The notes under the pieces: generated by a model
Seen by the model: the letters and a program-made list of their open reading frames with translations, nothing else
Database searches by the model: none
What the model was told of the DNA's origin: nothing
Part shown: positions 22,965-30,553 of the stretch, one piece after another
Layout of the letters: every line of letters starts with the position of its first letter
Position numbering within the stretch: the first letter of the stretch is position 1
Assembly: GCA_045638085.1 (NCBI GenBank)
Contig: JAZUAQ010000160.1
Span: 1 to 30,553 of the forward strand
Direction: 5' to 3'
DNA: 30,553 bases
Source of the DNA: SIG459 sp045638085
Lineage (GTDB): Bacteria > Bacillota > Clostridia > Oscillospirales > Oscillospiraceae
Made by a program: the position numbers and the translations under genes

Positions 22965-24485
22965 TTATGCCTTATGGCCGCCTATCTGGCTGTTTCTGTC
23001 TCTGGCTGTGGCGCCTTCTTCAAAGTTCATACCTTTCAAAATGGCGTTTTTACCGTAGCGCTTTTTGATATCCACAAGAGCCTGCTGGCGCCTCTTTTCA
23101 CGGAGAAGGGCATTTTTTTCCTCCCGGCGCTTTCGCTCAAGATCCTCAATGTCGGTGAAAAGGTCAAATTGCTCAGGGACTGATGTGTCGGGAACGCTGT
23201 CTTCATAAAGCACGTGATTTGCGGAAATATTTATCCTGCGCACAAGAAGATTTTCGTCGCATATTCTCTCAAAAAGCTCCATAACCGCATCGGTAATGAG
23301 CCTCGTGGAGGCGGTGTGCCTGCCGAGATTTGCTGTGCCGTGGGCGTGTTTGGGAACCTTGCGTCCGTAAAAATCCGTGGTGACTGTTCCCGTGTAGGCT
23401 TTTCTTCGGACGGGATCTGTGAGATTTTCAATATCGTAGCCGATTGTCAACACGATTTGGTCGGTTACAAGTCCCTTGTCCACAAGCTCCAAAGTAAGCA
23501 AATCCAGCATCTCGCGTATGACAAGGGCAGTTTTTTCGAAGGTATAGGGGCTTGTGAGAACCTGCCCAGAGCAAATGCTGTTTGTGGAAGGACGGTAGGC
23601 TTTGATGTCGGCAATTGTGCAGTTTTCAAAGCCCCATGCGTGGTCTATGAGAAGCTCTGCGTTGACTCCGAAAAGCTTATAGAGAAGCTCCTCGTTATGG
23701 AAGTCTCCCGCTTCGCCAAGAGAGCAGCGGGCAACATCACCCATAGTGAAAAGTCCGTGGGCTTCAAGCTTCTTTGCAATGCCCCGTCCCACCCGCCAGA
23801 AATCCGTAAGGGGACGATGGCACCAAAGCTCACGTCTGTAGCTTTGCTCATCAAGCTGCGCAATGCGGACTCCGTCTGCATCTGCAGCAACACGCTTTGC
23901 CATGATGTCCATAGCTATTTTGGCCAGATACAAATTGGAACCAATGCCTGCGGCGGCGGTGACTCCCGTGGCCTCTAAAACTTCCTTTATAAGCATTTTG
24001 GCAAACTGTCGGGCTGTAAGACCGGAGGACGGAAGATAGGGCGTAAGGTCAATAAAAACCTCGTCTATGGAGTAAACATGAATATCCTCGGGGGCGATAT
24101 GACGGAGATAAACCTGATATATGCGGCTGCTGTAATCCATATAGAGGGCCATTCTTGGGGGAGCAGCAATAAAATCAAGCTCCAGCTCAGGGTGCTGCTT
24201 CAGCTTATCGGCATCAGAGGAGCGTCCTGAAAATTCACCGCCGGGACAAAAACGCGTGCGGCGGGAGTTTATATGTTTAACTTGCTCAATGACCTCGAAA
24301 AGGCGGGCTCTTCCCGAAATTCCGTAGGCTTTAAGGGAAGGAGTAACGGCAAGACAAATGGTCTTCTCCGTCTTGGAGACATCGGCCACAACGAGATTTG
24401 TCCGCATGGGGTCAAGACCTCTTTCTATGCACTCAACGCTGGCATAAAAAGATTTCAAGTCTATGCATAGATATGTACGCTCCAT
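22965..24485 (-). CDS. Y-family translesion DNA polymerase (UmuC/UvrX-like)
   Basis: This 506-aa polymerase has all catalytic motifs: D9 in CIDLKSFYASVE, and D141/E142 in YSIDEVFIDL. Its little-finger domain follows, then a beta-clamp binding motif QFDLF (439-443) and the basic C-terminal tail with RNSQIGGHKA, typical of the Firmicutes UvrX/YqjW branch rather than DinB. It copies damaged DNA at low fidelity. AAAGGAGG precedes the ATG. Its promoter (24522-24550) is embedded in several inverted repeats but shows no GAAC-N4-GTTC LexA box, so control may not be classical SOS. Confidence 0.94.
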   Translation of the reverse strand: MERTYLCIDLKSFYASVECIERGLDPMRTNLVVADVSKTEKTICLAVTPSLKAYGISGRARLFEVIEQVKHINSRRTRFCPGGEFSGRSSDADKLKQHPELELDFIAAPPRMALYMDYSSRIYQVYLRHIAPEDIHVYSIDEVFIDLTPYLPSSGLTARQFAKMLIKEVLEATGVTAAAGIGSNLYLAKIAMDIMAKRVAADADGVRIAQLDEQSYRRELWCHRPLTDFWRVGRGIAKKLEAHGLFTMGDVARCSLGEAGDFHNEELLYKLFGVNAELLIDHAWGFENCTIADIKAYRPSTNSICSGQVLTSPYTFEKTALVIREMLDLLTLELVDKGLVTDQIVLTIGYDIENLTDPVRRKAYTGTVTTDFYGRKVPKHAHGTANLGRHTASTRLITDAVMELFERICDENLLVRRINISANHVLYEDSVPDTSVPEQFDLFTDIEDLERKRREEKNALLREKRRQQALVDIKKRYGKNAILKGMNFEEGATARDRNSQIGGHKA

Positions 24486-24516
24486 CTGTCCGCCTCCTTT
24501 CCGTGGATTTCTTTTT

Positions 24517-24561
24517 TGATAATGTTATCACCCTTTGATTCAAAGGTCAAACCTTTGACCT
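24517..24561 (-). promoter_or_regulatory. Dyad-rich promoter/operator of the Y-family polymerase gene
   Basis: On the minus strand, TTGACC (24545-24550) and TAACAT (24522-24527) are 17 bp apart. TGATAA-N2-TTATCA (24517-24530) straddles the -10. AGGTCAAA-N2-TTTGACCT (24544-24561) straddles the -35. A third dyad, CCTTTGA-T-TCAAAGG (24532-24546), bridges them. Their overlap with both hexamers suggests repressor binding (inference). Confidence 0.6.
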
Positions 24562-24576
24562 ATATGCGACAGCGGC

Positions 24577-24608
24577 AAAAAACGGCAGGATAGCTCCTGC
24601 CGTTTTGA
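24577..24608 (-). terminator. Terminator of the RNA methyltransferase gene
   Basis: A perfect 12-bp stem (24579-24590 with 24595-24606, CGGCAGGA type) with loop TAGC and flanking A/T runs lies directly after the methyltransferase stop when read on the minus strand. Confidence 0.88.
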
Positions 24609-24610
24609 AT

Positions 24611-25417
24611 TTATTCTTTTCCAAGCTGCCAGAATGCAACTGCGCTTGCGGCGGCAACATTGAGGGAGTCAACTCCATGGCTCATGGGAATGCAGACGGT
24701 GTAATCACTGTCGCAGATGGTGCTGTCGGCAAGTCCGTCGCCCTCTGTACCGAGGATAACTGCAAGCCGTTTTTCTGCGGCAAGGCGGGGGTCATCAATG
24801 TTGAGGCTATCTTCCTTAAGCGCCATGGAAACGGTCTTAAAGCCCATATTTTTGAGCTGTACGTGCCAATCCTCGCCAAGATATGTCCATGGTATCTGGA
24901 AAACAGTGCCCATGCTGACACGGCTTGAACGGCGGTAGAGAGGGTCGCAGCAGGCGGGGGTCAGCAATACGGCATCCATGTTAAGGGCGGCTGCGGAGCG
25001 GAAGATAGCGCCTATATTTGTGGGGTTAACAACATTTTCCAAAACAGCAAGGCGCCTTGTGCCTGTGCAGACCTCTTCCAGCGTGGGGAGGCTTTTCCGT
25101 CTCATGGCGCAGAGAAGTCCGCGGGTAAGCTTGAAGCCCGTCAGTTTTGTGAGCACTTCAAGTTCCGCTGTGAAAATGGGAACATCGCCGCAGCGGAGAA
25201 GTATGTGGGCGGATTGTCCCTCGATATGTCTGCGCTCTGTGAGGATGCTTACGGCTTCAAAGCCCGCATCCAAGGCTCTTTCAACCACCTTGGGGCTCTC
25301 CGCGATGAATATGCCATCCTCGGGATGCTCTCTGTTGAGGAGCTGATTTTCCGTGAGCCTTGCATATATATCCAGTCGGGGATCATTGAAATCTGTAATT
25401 TCGATTATATTTGCCAT
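24611..25417 (-). CDS. SpoU/TrmH-family RNA 2'-O-methyltransferase
   Basis: This 268-aa protein has an N-terminal substrate-binding domain (about 1-110) and a SPOUT knot domain. Motif 1 is NPTNIGAIFRSA (131-142, with catalytic-type N131 and R140), motif 2 is VILGTEGDGL and motif 3 is IPMSHGVDSLNVAAA. It transfers a methyl group from S-adenosylmethionine to a ribose in rRNA or tRNA; the exact site is not readable. The start at 25417 has AAAGGA ten bases upstream; in-frame ATGs at 25438 and 25450 are less well placed. A TATAAT at 25449-25454 on the minus strand is the likely -10, which also rules out the longest frame. Confidence 0.92.
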   Translation of the reverse strand: MANIIEITDFNDPRLDIYARLTENQLLNREHPEDGIFIAESPKVVERALDAGFEAVSILTERRHIEGQSAHILLRCGDVPIFTAELEVLTKLTGFKLTRGLLCAMRRKSLPTLEEVCTGTRRLAVLENVVNPTNIGAIFRSAAALNMDAVLLTPACCDPLYRRSSRVSMGTVFQIPWTYLGEDWHVQLKNMGFKTVSMALKEDSLNIDDPRLAAEKRLAVILGTEGDGLADSTICDSDYTVCIPMSHGVDSLNVAAASAVAFWQLGKE

Positions 25418-25480
25418 AGTCTGAAAATCCTTTGTCATTAATGAAATCATTATAGCTTATAATCAAGATTTTTTCCACAA

Positions 25481-25514
25481 AAAAAGTGCACGGAATTTAA
25501 TCCGTGCACTTTTA
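25481..25514 (-). terminator. Terminator of the sodium symporter gene
   Basis: A perfect 13-bp stem (AAAAGTGCACGGA at 25482-25494 with 25501-25513) with a six-base loop lies just after the transporter stop when read on the minus strand, followed there by a T-run. Confidence 0.88.
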
Positions 25515-25526
25515 TAAAATTTTGAA

Positions 25527-26861
25527 TCACTTCCAGGGGAAGGTTACAAGACCGTAGATATAGATGAAGATGATTACTACGGGAACGAGGTAACGGAAGA
25601 TCCACTTCATCCAACCGCGCACCTTAAGACCCTTACCTGCATTGGCTTCAGCCAGGAAGGCATCCCAGCCCCAGCCGAACTTATAGCAGCAGAAGAGGGC
25701 AATGGCCAGAGAGCCCAGAGGCAGCAGGTTGTAGCTGACGATGAAGTCCCAAAGATCAAGCCATGCAGAGCCGTCTGCGAAGGGCTGGAACTTGAAAATG
25801 CTGTAACCGAGAGCGGTGGTGATGGAAATGATGAAAATGCCGATGCCGCAGACAATGCAGCCCTTGGGGCGGTTCCAGCCGGTGAGCTCACGGATGCAGG
25901 CGAGAATATTTTCAAAAACTGCAAGCTCAGTGGAAAGAGCGGCGAAGACCATGAAGAGGAAGAACAGAGTGCCCCAGATGCGGCCGCCGTCCATCTGGCA
26001 GAATACGGTTGCCATGGTGTCGAAAAGGAGTCCGGGACCTGCCCCGGCTTCCATGTTGTAGGTGAAGCAAGCGGGGAAAATGATGAGACCTGCGGTGATT
26101 GCAACGAAAGTATCAAGGATAACGATGTTAACACTTTCACCGAGGAGGGAGCGCTCCTTGCCCAGGTAGCTTCCGAAAATGGCCATAGAGCCAATGCCCA
26201 GAGACAGGGTGAAGAAGGCCTGGTTCATTGCGGCAACAACGGTGGTGCCCTTTATTTCGCTGAGGTCGGGCAGCAGATAGAACTTAAGACCCTCGGCAGC
26301 GCCGGAAAGGGTGAAGGAACGGACTGCAAGAACGATCATAAGGATGAGAAGAGCGCCCATAATATACTTGGTAACTCTTTCAAGACCGCCCTGAAGGTTG
26401 AAGCTGAGGATTATAAAGCCAACAACAACGGCGATGGCAAGGAAGCCGACATTGACGCCGGGGTTGGTGATCATGCCTACAAAGCCGAGACCCACGTGCT
26501 GACCAACGAGGAACTTATAGAAGTAATAGATCATCCAGCCGGTGACAACGGTGTAGAATGCCATAAGGCAGATGTTGCCCAGCAGGGACAGATAACCCAT
26601 AAAGCCCCACTTCTTGCCGGGTTTCTGGAGCTTCTGATACATACGCACGGGGCTGGCCTGAGCGGCGCGTCCCATAGCAAATTCCATAACCATAACGGGC
26701 AGACCAAGGAAAATGAGGCAGAGGACATAGATAAGAACAAATCCGCCGCCGCCGTTCTGACCGGTGAGCCAGGGGAACTTCCAAACGTTGCCGCAGCCGA
26801 TGGCGCAGCCGGCGCTCAGAAGGATAAAGCCAAGACGGCTTCCCAATCTTTCTCTTTTCAT
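25527..26861 (-). CDS. Neurotransmitter:sodium symporter (NSS/SNF) family transporter
   Basis: This 444-aa integral membrane protein belongs to the LeuT-type family of sodium-driven amino acid or amine importers. The TM1 unwound region GCGNVWKFPW (22-31) and the GGGGFVLIYV start of TM2 are family hallmarks. About 11 hydrophobic helices are visible, as in many bacterial members with one helix fewer than LeuT. AGGAGAG lies about seven bases before the ATG. It is monocistronic, with its own promoter and terminator. The substrate (an amino acid such as Tyr, Trp, Met or Ala in relatives) cannot be read from sequence. Confidence 0.94.
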   Translation of the reverse strand: MKRERLGSRLGFILLSAGCAIGCGNVWKFPWLTGQNGGGGFVLIYVLCLIFLGLPVMVMEFAMGRAAQASPVRMYQKLQKPGKKWGFMGYLSLLGNICLMAFYTVVTGWMIYYFYKFLVGQHVGLGFVGMITNPGVNVGFLAIAVVVGFIILSFNLQGGLERVTKYIMGALLILMIVLAVRSFTLSGAAEGLKFYLLPDLSEIKGTTVVAAMNQAFFTLSLGIGSMAIFGSYLGKERSLLGESVNIVILDTFVAITAGLIIFPACFTYNMEAGAGPGLLFDTMATVFCQMDGGRIWGTLFFLFMVFAALSTELAVFENILACIRELTGWNRPKGCIVCGIGIFIISITTALGYSIFKFQPFADGSAWLDLWDFIVSYNLLPLGSLAIALFCCYKFGWGWDAFLAEANAGKGLKVRGWMKWIFRYLVPVVIIFIYIYGLVTFPWK

Positions 26862-26913
26862 TTTAATCTCTCCTGAAAACTATTTTGCTCATTAAATCGT
26901 TAATGACTTTCAC

Positions 26914-26942
26914 ATTATATGCCTAATTCTATAAAATGTCCA
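26914..26942 (-). promoter_or_regulatory. Promoter of the sodium symporter gene
   Basis: On the minus strand TGGACA (26937-26942, five of six) and a perfect TATAAT (26914-26919) are 17 bp apart, about 52 bases before the start codon. Confidence 0.75.
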
Positions 26943-27021
26943 TATTAAATGTGTGTTTTTACTTCGTTATTATGACCAAACTTTAGCGATTTAAATTCGA
27001 CAAAAAGTATCAGCGGTATTC

Positions 27022-27050
27022 TTGCGCAATTTTTGGCGCTGTGATAGAAT
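27022..27050 (+). promoter_or_regulatory. Promoter of the DUF1015 gene
   Basis: TTGCGC (27022-27027) is 17 bp from TAGAAT (27045-27050), which has a TG one base upstream (extended -10). The start codon lies 40 bases downstream. Confidence 0.55.
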
Positions 27051-27089
27051 TTGAAAAACGAAGTAAAGAGGGAAGGGGGAAGGAAAAAT

Positions 27090-28352
27090 ATGAGCAAGAT
27101 TTTTTCTTCCGCAAAGATTCTTTTGCCAAAGGCTCAGGATATGCACCGCTGGAGTGTTGTTGCCTGCGACCAGTTTTCCTCCCAGACGGAATATTGGGAG
27201 AGCCTTGAAAAGCTGACAGAGGGTGTGCCAAGCACGCTCCATCTTATGCTGCCTGAAGCCTATTTGGATAAATGTGACCAGTTTGCCGAGGCGGAAAAGA
27301 TAAATAAGCGTATGGATGAGTATCTCGCCGCAGACATTTTTGAAGAGACGGAAGAATGCTATATATATGTGGAGCGCAGCCTTGCCTCTGGTGCTGTTCG
27401 CCGCGGACTTATGGGTGTGCTTGATCTTGAAAAGTATGACTATTCCGCCGCATCCGAGTCCCCCATCCGCGCTACCGAGGGCACGGTTGAAGATCGTCTG
27501 CCTCCCAGAGTGCGTGTGCGTGAGGGCGCAAGCCTTGAAATGCCCCATATAATGGTGTTTATCGACGATGCCGATGATACTGTTCTCGGCAGTCTTGAGA
27601 ATATGAAAGAGCGCCTGAGCAGAATTTATGATTTCACCCTCAATGCAGACGGTGGCGCAATCTGCGGTTACAAGGTTTCCGGGGAAAATGCAGCAGCATT
27701 GGAAAAAGTCATCGATGCACTGGCGGATGAAGAAGCTCTCCGTCAGCGCTATGGTGAGAAGGCTCCCGCAATTTTCGCTATGGGAGACGGCAACCATAGT
27801 CTTGCCACTGCAAAAAAATGCTGGGAGAAAATAAAAGAAAATCTCAGCGAGACGGAAAGGGAAACTCATCCCGCCAGATACAGCCTTGTTGAGATAGTCA
27901 ATATCCACGATGAAGCTATCACCTTTGAGCCTATACATAAGGTGCTATTTGAAACTAATTCCGAGAACTTCATTTCCGAAGCAGAAAAGTGGTGGGAGGA
28001 GCAAAGCAGAGTCTCCGAAAAAAGCCACACCATAAGCTTGATTGCGGGTGCGCAGGAAAAGCACCTTGCAGTCAGCGGTCTCACCATAGGTGAGCTTATA
28101 GGAAAGGCGGAGGAATTCTGTCAGGCATATCTGAGCCGCTATGGCGGAAAGATAGATTATATCCATAATGATGATACAGCTATTGCCATGGGAAGACGCA
28201 GCGGCTGCGCCTGCATACTGCTGCCCAAGATGGAAAAGGGTGAGCTTTTCCCCTCTATTATAGAGAGCGGAGCTTTCCCCAAAAAGAGCTTTTCCATCGG
28301 CCATGCGGAGGATAAAAGATATTATCTGGAGTGCAGAAAAATTAAGGTTTGA
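27090..28352 (+). CDS. DUF1015 (COG4198) family protein
   Basis: This 420-aa soluble protein has the family's diagnostic motif MGDGNHSLATAKK near residue 230, the N-terminal KAQDMHRWSVVACDQF region and the late HNDDTAIAMGR stretch. Members occur widely in Firmicutes, Bacteroidetes and archaea and often neighbour serine-pathway dehydrogenases, but their reaction is not established. The ATG at 27090 is preced by GGGGGAAGG; a TTG at 27051 sits on the predicted promoter and is rejected. No terminator follows before the T-box promoter. Confidence 0.88.
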   Translation: MSKIFSSAKILLPKAQDMHRWSVVACDQFSSQTEYWESLEKLTEGVPSTLHLMLPEAYLDKCDQFAEAEKINKRMDEYLAADIFEETEECYIYVERSLASGAVRRGLMGVLDLEKYDYSAASESPIRATEGTVEDRLPPRVRVREGASLEMPHIMVFIDDADDTVLGSLENMKERLSRIYDFTLNADGGAICGYKVSGENAAALEKVIDALADEEALRQRYGEKAPAIFAMGDGNHSLATAKKCWEKIKENLSETERETHPARYSLVEIVNIHDEAITFEPIHKVLFETNSENFISEAEKWWEEQSRVSEKSHTISLIAGAQEKHLAVSGLTIGELIGKAEEFCQAYLSRYGGKIDYIHNDDTAIAMGRRSGCACILLPKMEKGELFPSIIESGAFPKKSFSIGHAEDKRYYLECRKIKV

Positions 28353-28356
28353 ACCG

Positions 28357-28385
28357 TTGACAAAGGCGGATAAAAACTATATAAT
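28357..28385 (+). promoter_or_regulatory. Consensus promoter of the T-box/tyrS operon
   Basis: TTGACA (28357-28362) and TATAAT (28380-28385) match consensus at all 12 positions with 17-bp spacing. Transcription should start near 28392. The -35 begins five bases after the DUF1015 stop. Confidence 0.92.
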
Positions 28386-28391
28386 CCCTTT

Positions 28392-28657
28392 GTTAATGCG
28401 ATGATGCGCAGAAGTAGGCTTTTCAACCTGCCCAGAGAGACCCCGTGCTGCTGGAAGGGGGAGAGGGAGGAAGGCTGAATACAGCGCGGAGCGGCGCACC
28501 GAAAGCTTTGAGCGAGTAGGCTGCGACGGGTGCGCCCGTTAAAGCGCTGGAGTTTATGAAAAACTCCGTGAGGGAAAAATGGCGACATTTTTCCGAACCA
28601 GAGGTGGTAACACGTTTATTGGCGTCCTCTGTCCCGCATGGGGCAGAGGACTTTTTT
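28392..28657 (+). ncRNA. T-box leader, tyrosine-specific
   Basis: This untranslated stretch before the next gene has T-box architecture. An AGAGAGACC element typical of the stem I AG-bulge region lies at about 28434-28442. GAATACA (28477-28483) presents UAC, a tyrosine codon, in specifier-loop context. The T-box sequence AGAGGTGGTAACACG (28600-28614) resembles the canonical AGGGTGGNACCGCG. A terminator stem follows (28624-28635 with 28640-28651, loop GCAT, one U-G pair), then TTTTTT. Uncharged tRNA-Tyr should stabilise the antiterminator and allow transcription of the operon ending in tyrS, which agrees with the specifier. The start is set by the consensus promoter. Confidence 0.9.
28624..28657 (+). 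terminator. Regulated terminator of the T-box leader
   Basis: A 12-bp GC-rich stem (28624-28635 with 28640-28651) with loop GCAT precedes six Ts. It competes with the antiterminator formed by the T-box sequence at 28600-28614. Confidence 0.88.
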
Positions 28658-28678
28658 ATTTTCCGAAAGGGGATCGTT

Positions 28679-29707
28679 ATGAACTGCGTAAAAATCAATT
28701 ATGTGGGACACGCCTGTTTTGCTCTTGAATATAAGGGCAGCAAAATTGTACTTGACCCTTATAAAGACGGCATGGTACCCGGACTTTTCGATATGCGCGA
28801 AAAGGCCGATTTTGTCTACTGCAGCCACGGACACGATGACCACGCTTATCTTCCTGCCGTGGAAACAGAAGGGCTCTGCGAGCAAAATTTTGCGCTTGAG
28901 GAAATGGTTCTTCCTCATGACGATGCCGACGGAAGTAAAAGAGGAATGAACACTGTCCGCATTTTTGACTTCGGCGGATTGAAAGTAGCGCATATGGGCG
29001 ATATTGGCCGCGTGCTTACTGATGCTGAGGCTGATAAGTTGAGAAATCTAGACTGCCTCATGCTTCCTGTTGGCGGCTTTTATACTGTGGGCAGCCAGGA
29101 GGCGGCCGCAATAGTCAAGCAGCTTTCTCCCAAGGTTACCATACCGATGCACTATTCCGGTGTGGGCTTCGGATTTGAAAATATTTCTTCCGTGGTTGAT
29201 TTCGCAAAAGTAATCGGCGAGGAAAATGTTCGCTACTGCGGAAGCGAATATGTGCTCAGCGCAGAGAGCGAGAATCAAATCAGGGTTATGCGCCCTGCAA
29301 TGCTGAATATAAGCGCCGGCGATGCAGGCAAAGAGTTCCACGCTCAGGGCTATAACTGCTGCCAGTGCGTGCTCCGTGCCTGCGCTCATGCCAGCGGTCT
29401 GGGTCTTGAAAATGCCAACCTTGGCTACGGCTTTGGCGGCGGAATGTATATTCAGTCCGTTTGCGGAGCATTGACAGGTGCTCTTATGAGTATAGGCGCA
29501 GCCTGCATGGATGGGGAAAAGCCCAACCCCTCCCGCCCCGATGCCAAGGAATTGAGCCTTGAGATGGAAGAGCGCTTCAAGGAGCGCTTCGGCACATTGA
29601 TGTGCGGTGACATCGTTGAAAAGTATGAAAAGACCCTCTGCGGCACCTGCATCGCGGAAGCTGCCGAGATGGCTCTTGAAATAATAGAAAAATATAAAAA
29701 CAAATAA
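28679..29707 (+). CDS. Metallo-beta-lactamase-fold protein fused to a C_GCAxxG_C_C redox domain
   Basis: This 342-aa protein joins two domains. Residues 1-205 are an UlaG-like metallo-beta-lactamase domain, with the metal motif SHGHDDH (H50, H52, D54, H55) and further candidate ligands H105, D108 and H158. Residues 215-342 match the C_GCAxxG_C_C family: GYNCCQC (C227, C228, C230), VCGALTG (C262), C309 and CGTC (C321, C324), a cysteine pattern thought to bind a redox cofactor. AAAGGGGA precedes the ATG at 28679; the upstream extension to 28556 falls inside the T-box and is rejected. It lies between the Tyr T-box and tyrS, so tyrosine starvation should induce it. Its substrate is unknown. Confidence 0.85.
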   Translation: MNCVKINYVGHACFALEYKGSKIVLDPYKDGMVPGLFDMREKADFVYCSHGHDDHAYLPAVETEGLCEQNFALEEMVLPHDDADGSKRGMNTVRIFDFGGLKVAHMGDIGRVLTDAEADKLRNLDCLMLPVGGFYTVGSQEAAAIVKQLSPKVTIPMHYSGVGFGFENISSVVDFAKVIGEENVRYCGSEYVLSAESENQIRVMRPAMLNISAGDAGKEFHAQGYNCCQCVLRACAHASGLGLENANLGYGFGGGMYIQSVCGALTGALMSIGAACMDGEKPNPSRPDAKELSLEMEERFKERFGTLMCGDIVEKYEKTLCGTCIAEAAEMALEIIEKYKNK

Positions 29708-29721
29708 GGAGATAGATGAAA

Positions 29722-30553
29722 ATGGGAATTTATGAAGAACTCGTCGCCCGCGGACTTATAGCTCAGGTTACAGACGAGGCAGAAATAAAAGAGATGGTAA
29801 ATAACGGCAAGGCCACCTTCTATATCGGCTTTGACCCCACTGCCGACTCTCTTCATGTTGGACACTTTATGGCTCTTTGCCTTATGAAGCGCCTGCAGCA
29901 GGCTGGCAACCGTCCCATCGCCCTCATCGGCGGCGGCACCGCAATGATAGGCGACCCCTCCGGTCGTACCGATATGCGCTCTATGATGACCCGCGAGACC
30001 ATTCAGCACAACTGCGACTGCTTCAAAAAGCAGATGGAGCGCTTCATTGAGTTCGGCGAAGGCAAGGCTCAGATGGTGAATAATGCAGACTGGCTGATGG
30101 ATCTCAACTATGTTGATGTTCTCCGCGAGGTTGGCGCATGCTTCTCTGTCAACAATATGCTCCGCGCTGAGTGCTATAAGCAGCGTATGGAAAAGGGTCT
30201 CAGCTTCCTGGAGTTCAACTATATGATCATGCAGAGCTATGACTTCTACCACCTCTACCAGAACTACGGCTGCAACATGCAGTTCGGCGGCAACGACCAG
30301 TGGAGCAATATGCTTGGCGGCACCGAGCTTATCCGCCGCAAGGTGGGCAAGGATGCACATGCTATGACCAGCACTCTGCTCCTCAACTCGGAGGGCAAGA
30401 AGATGGGCAAGACCGCTTCCGGCGCAGTTTGGCTGGATCCCAACAAGACCACTCCGTTTGACTTCTACCAGTATTGGCGGAATGTGGAGGATGGAGACGT
30501 TCTCAAATGGATTCGTATGCTCACGTTGCTGCCCTTGGAGCAGATCGATGAAA
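29722..30553 (+). CDS. tyrS: Tyrosyl-tRNA synthetase, truncated by the window end
   Basis: The first 277 codons are present. The class I signature appears as HVGH (HIGH-type) after FYIGFDPTADSL, the tyrosine-binding region includes FNYMIMQSYDF and GGNDQW, and the KMSKS-type loop reads KKMGKT. The enzyme charges tRNA-Tyr. The ATG at 29722 lies ten bases after AAGGAG; an in-frame ATG at 29716 is an alternative. It shares the T-box leader with the preceding fusion gene, 14 bases upstream. The C-terminal anticodon/S4-like region is beyond the window. Confidence 0.96.
   Translation, partial: MGIYEELVARGLIAQVTDEAEIKEMVNNGKATFYIGFDPTADSLHVGHFMALCLMKRLQQAGNRPIALIGGGTAMIGDPSGRTDMRSMMTRETIQHNCDCFKKQMERFIEFGEGKAQMVNNADWLMDLNYVDVLREVGACFSVNNMLRAECYKQRMEKGLSFLEFNYMIMQSYDFYHLYQNYGCNMQFGGNDQWSNMLGGTELIRRKVGKDAHAMTSTLLLNSEGKKMGKTASGAVWLDPNKTTPFDFYQYWRNVEDGDVLKWIRMLTLLPLEQIDE

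Noticed and set aside
24486..24610. LexA (SOS) box upstream of the polymerase gene
   Set aside because: No GAAC-N4-GTTC motif was found on either strand. Other dyads are present and reported separately.
28556..28678. N-terminal extension of the metallo-beta-lactamase fusion
   Set aside because: It would translate through the T-box antiterminator and terminator; the family fold starts at 28679.

Overview
The window looks like the chromosome of a low-to-mid GC anaerobic Firmicute, most likely a gut-type Clostridia. Evidence for this: strong AGGAGG-type ribosome sites, sigma-A promoters (one with consensus TTGACA-N17-TATAAT), a tyrosine T-box leader before tyrS, a YolD/Y-family polymerase pair, a MacB-type exporter with lipoprotein and membrane-anchored adaptors, and many oxygen-sensitive Fe-S and flavin enzymes. 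No rRNA, tRNA, IS element, phage gene or CRISPR array was seen. Species cannot be assigned from the sequence alone.

Region 1 (1-2401) is a regulatory hub. A 2-hydroxyacid dehydrogenase (minus) diverges from a LysR-type regulator (plus). The shared intergenic space carries both promoters and a helically phased array of TGTA-like repeats. The regulator ends at a terminator, followed by an 18-bp imperfect palindrome that abuts a promoter for the next operon.

Region 2 (2402-12503) is the most interesting part. Ten co-directional, tightly packed genes encode an uncharacterised redox cluster: a FAD_oxidored-type flavoprotein, three paralogous QueG/reductive-dehalogenase-like double [4Fe-4S] proteins, an orphan 111-aa protein, a fumarate-reductase-type flavoprotein, a small 2[4Fe-4S] ferredoxin, two URO-D/MtaA-like proteins with incomplete zinc-ligand sets, and a second FAD_oxidored-type flavoprotein. 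Convergent to it (12573-15023, minus) are a two-domain Old Yellow Enzyme-type reductase with an altered active site and Fe-S motif, and a small membrane protein. Inference: this is a substrate-inducible anaerobic reductive pathway, possibly using a corrinoid or tetrapyrrole chemistry. The substrate is unknown.

Region 3 (15171-22467) holds a small COG2426 membrane protein, truA (minus), and a six-gene plus-strand run: lipoprotein adaptor, ABC ATPase, second adaptor with an unusual insert, MacB-type permease, and two flavin-reductase-fold proteins.

Region 4 (22506-26861, minus) holds a polY-yolD pair with a dyad-rich promoter, a SpoU/TrmH-type RNA methyltransferase, and a neurotransmitter:sodium symporter-family transporter. 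Region 5 (27090-30553, plus) holds a DUF1015 protein, then a Tyr T-box leader controlling a metallo-beta-lactamase/C_GCAxxG_C_C fusion protein and tyrS, which runs off the window end.
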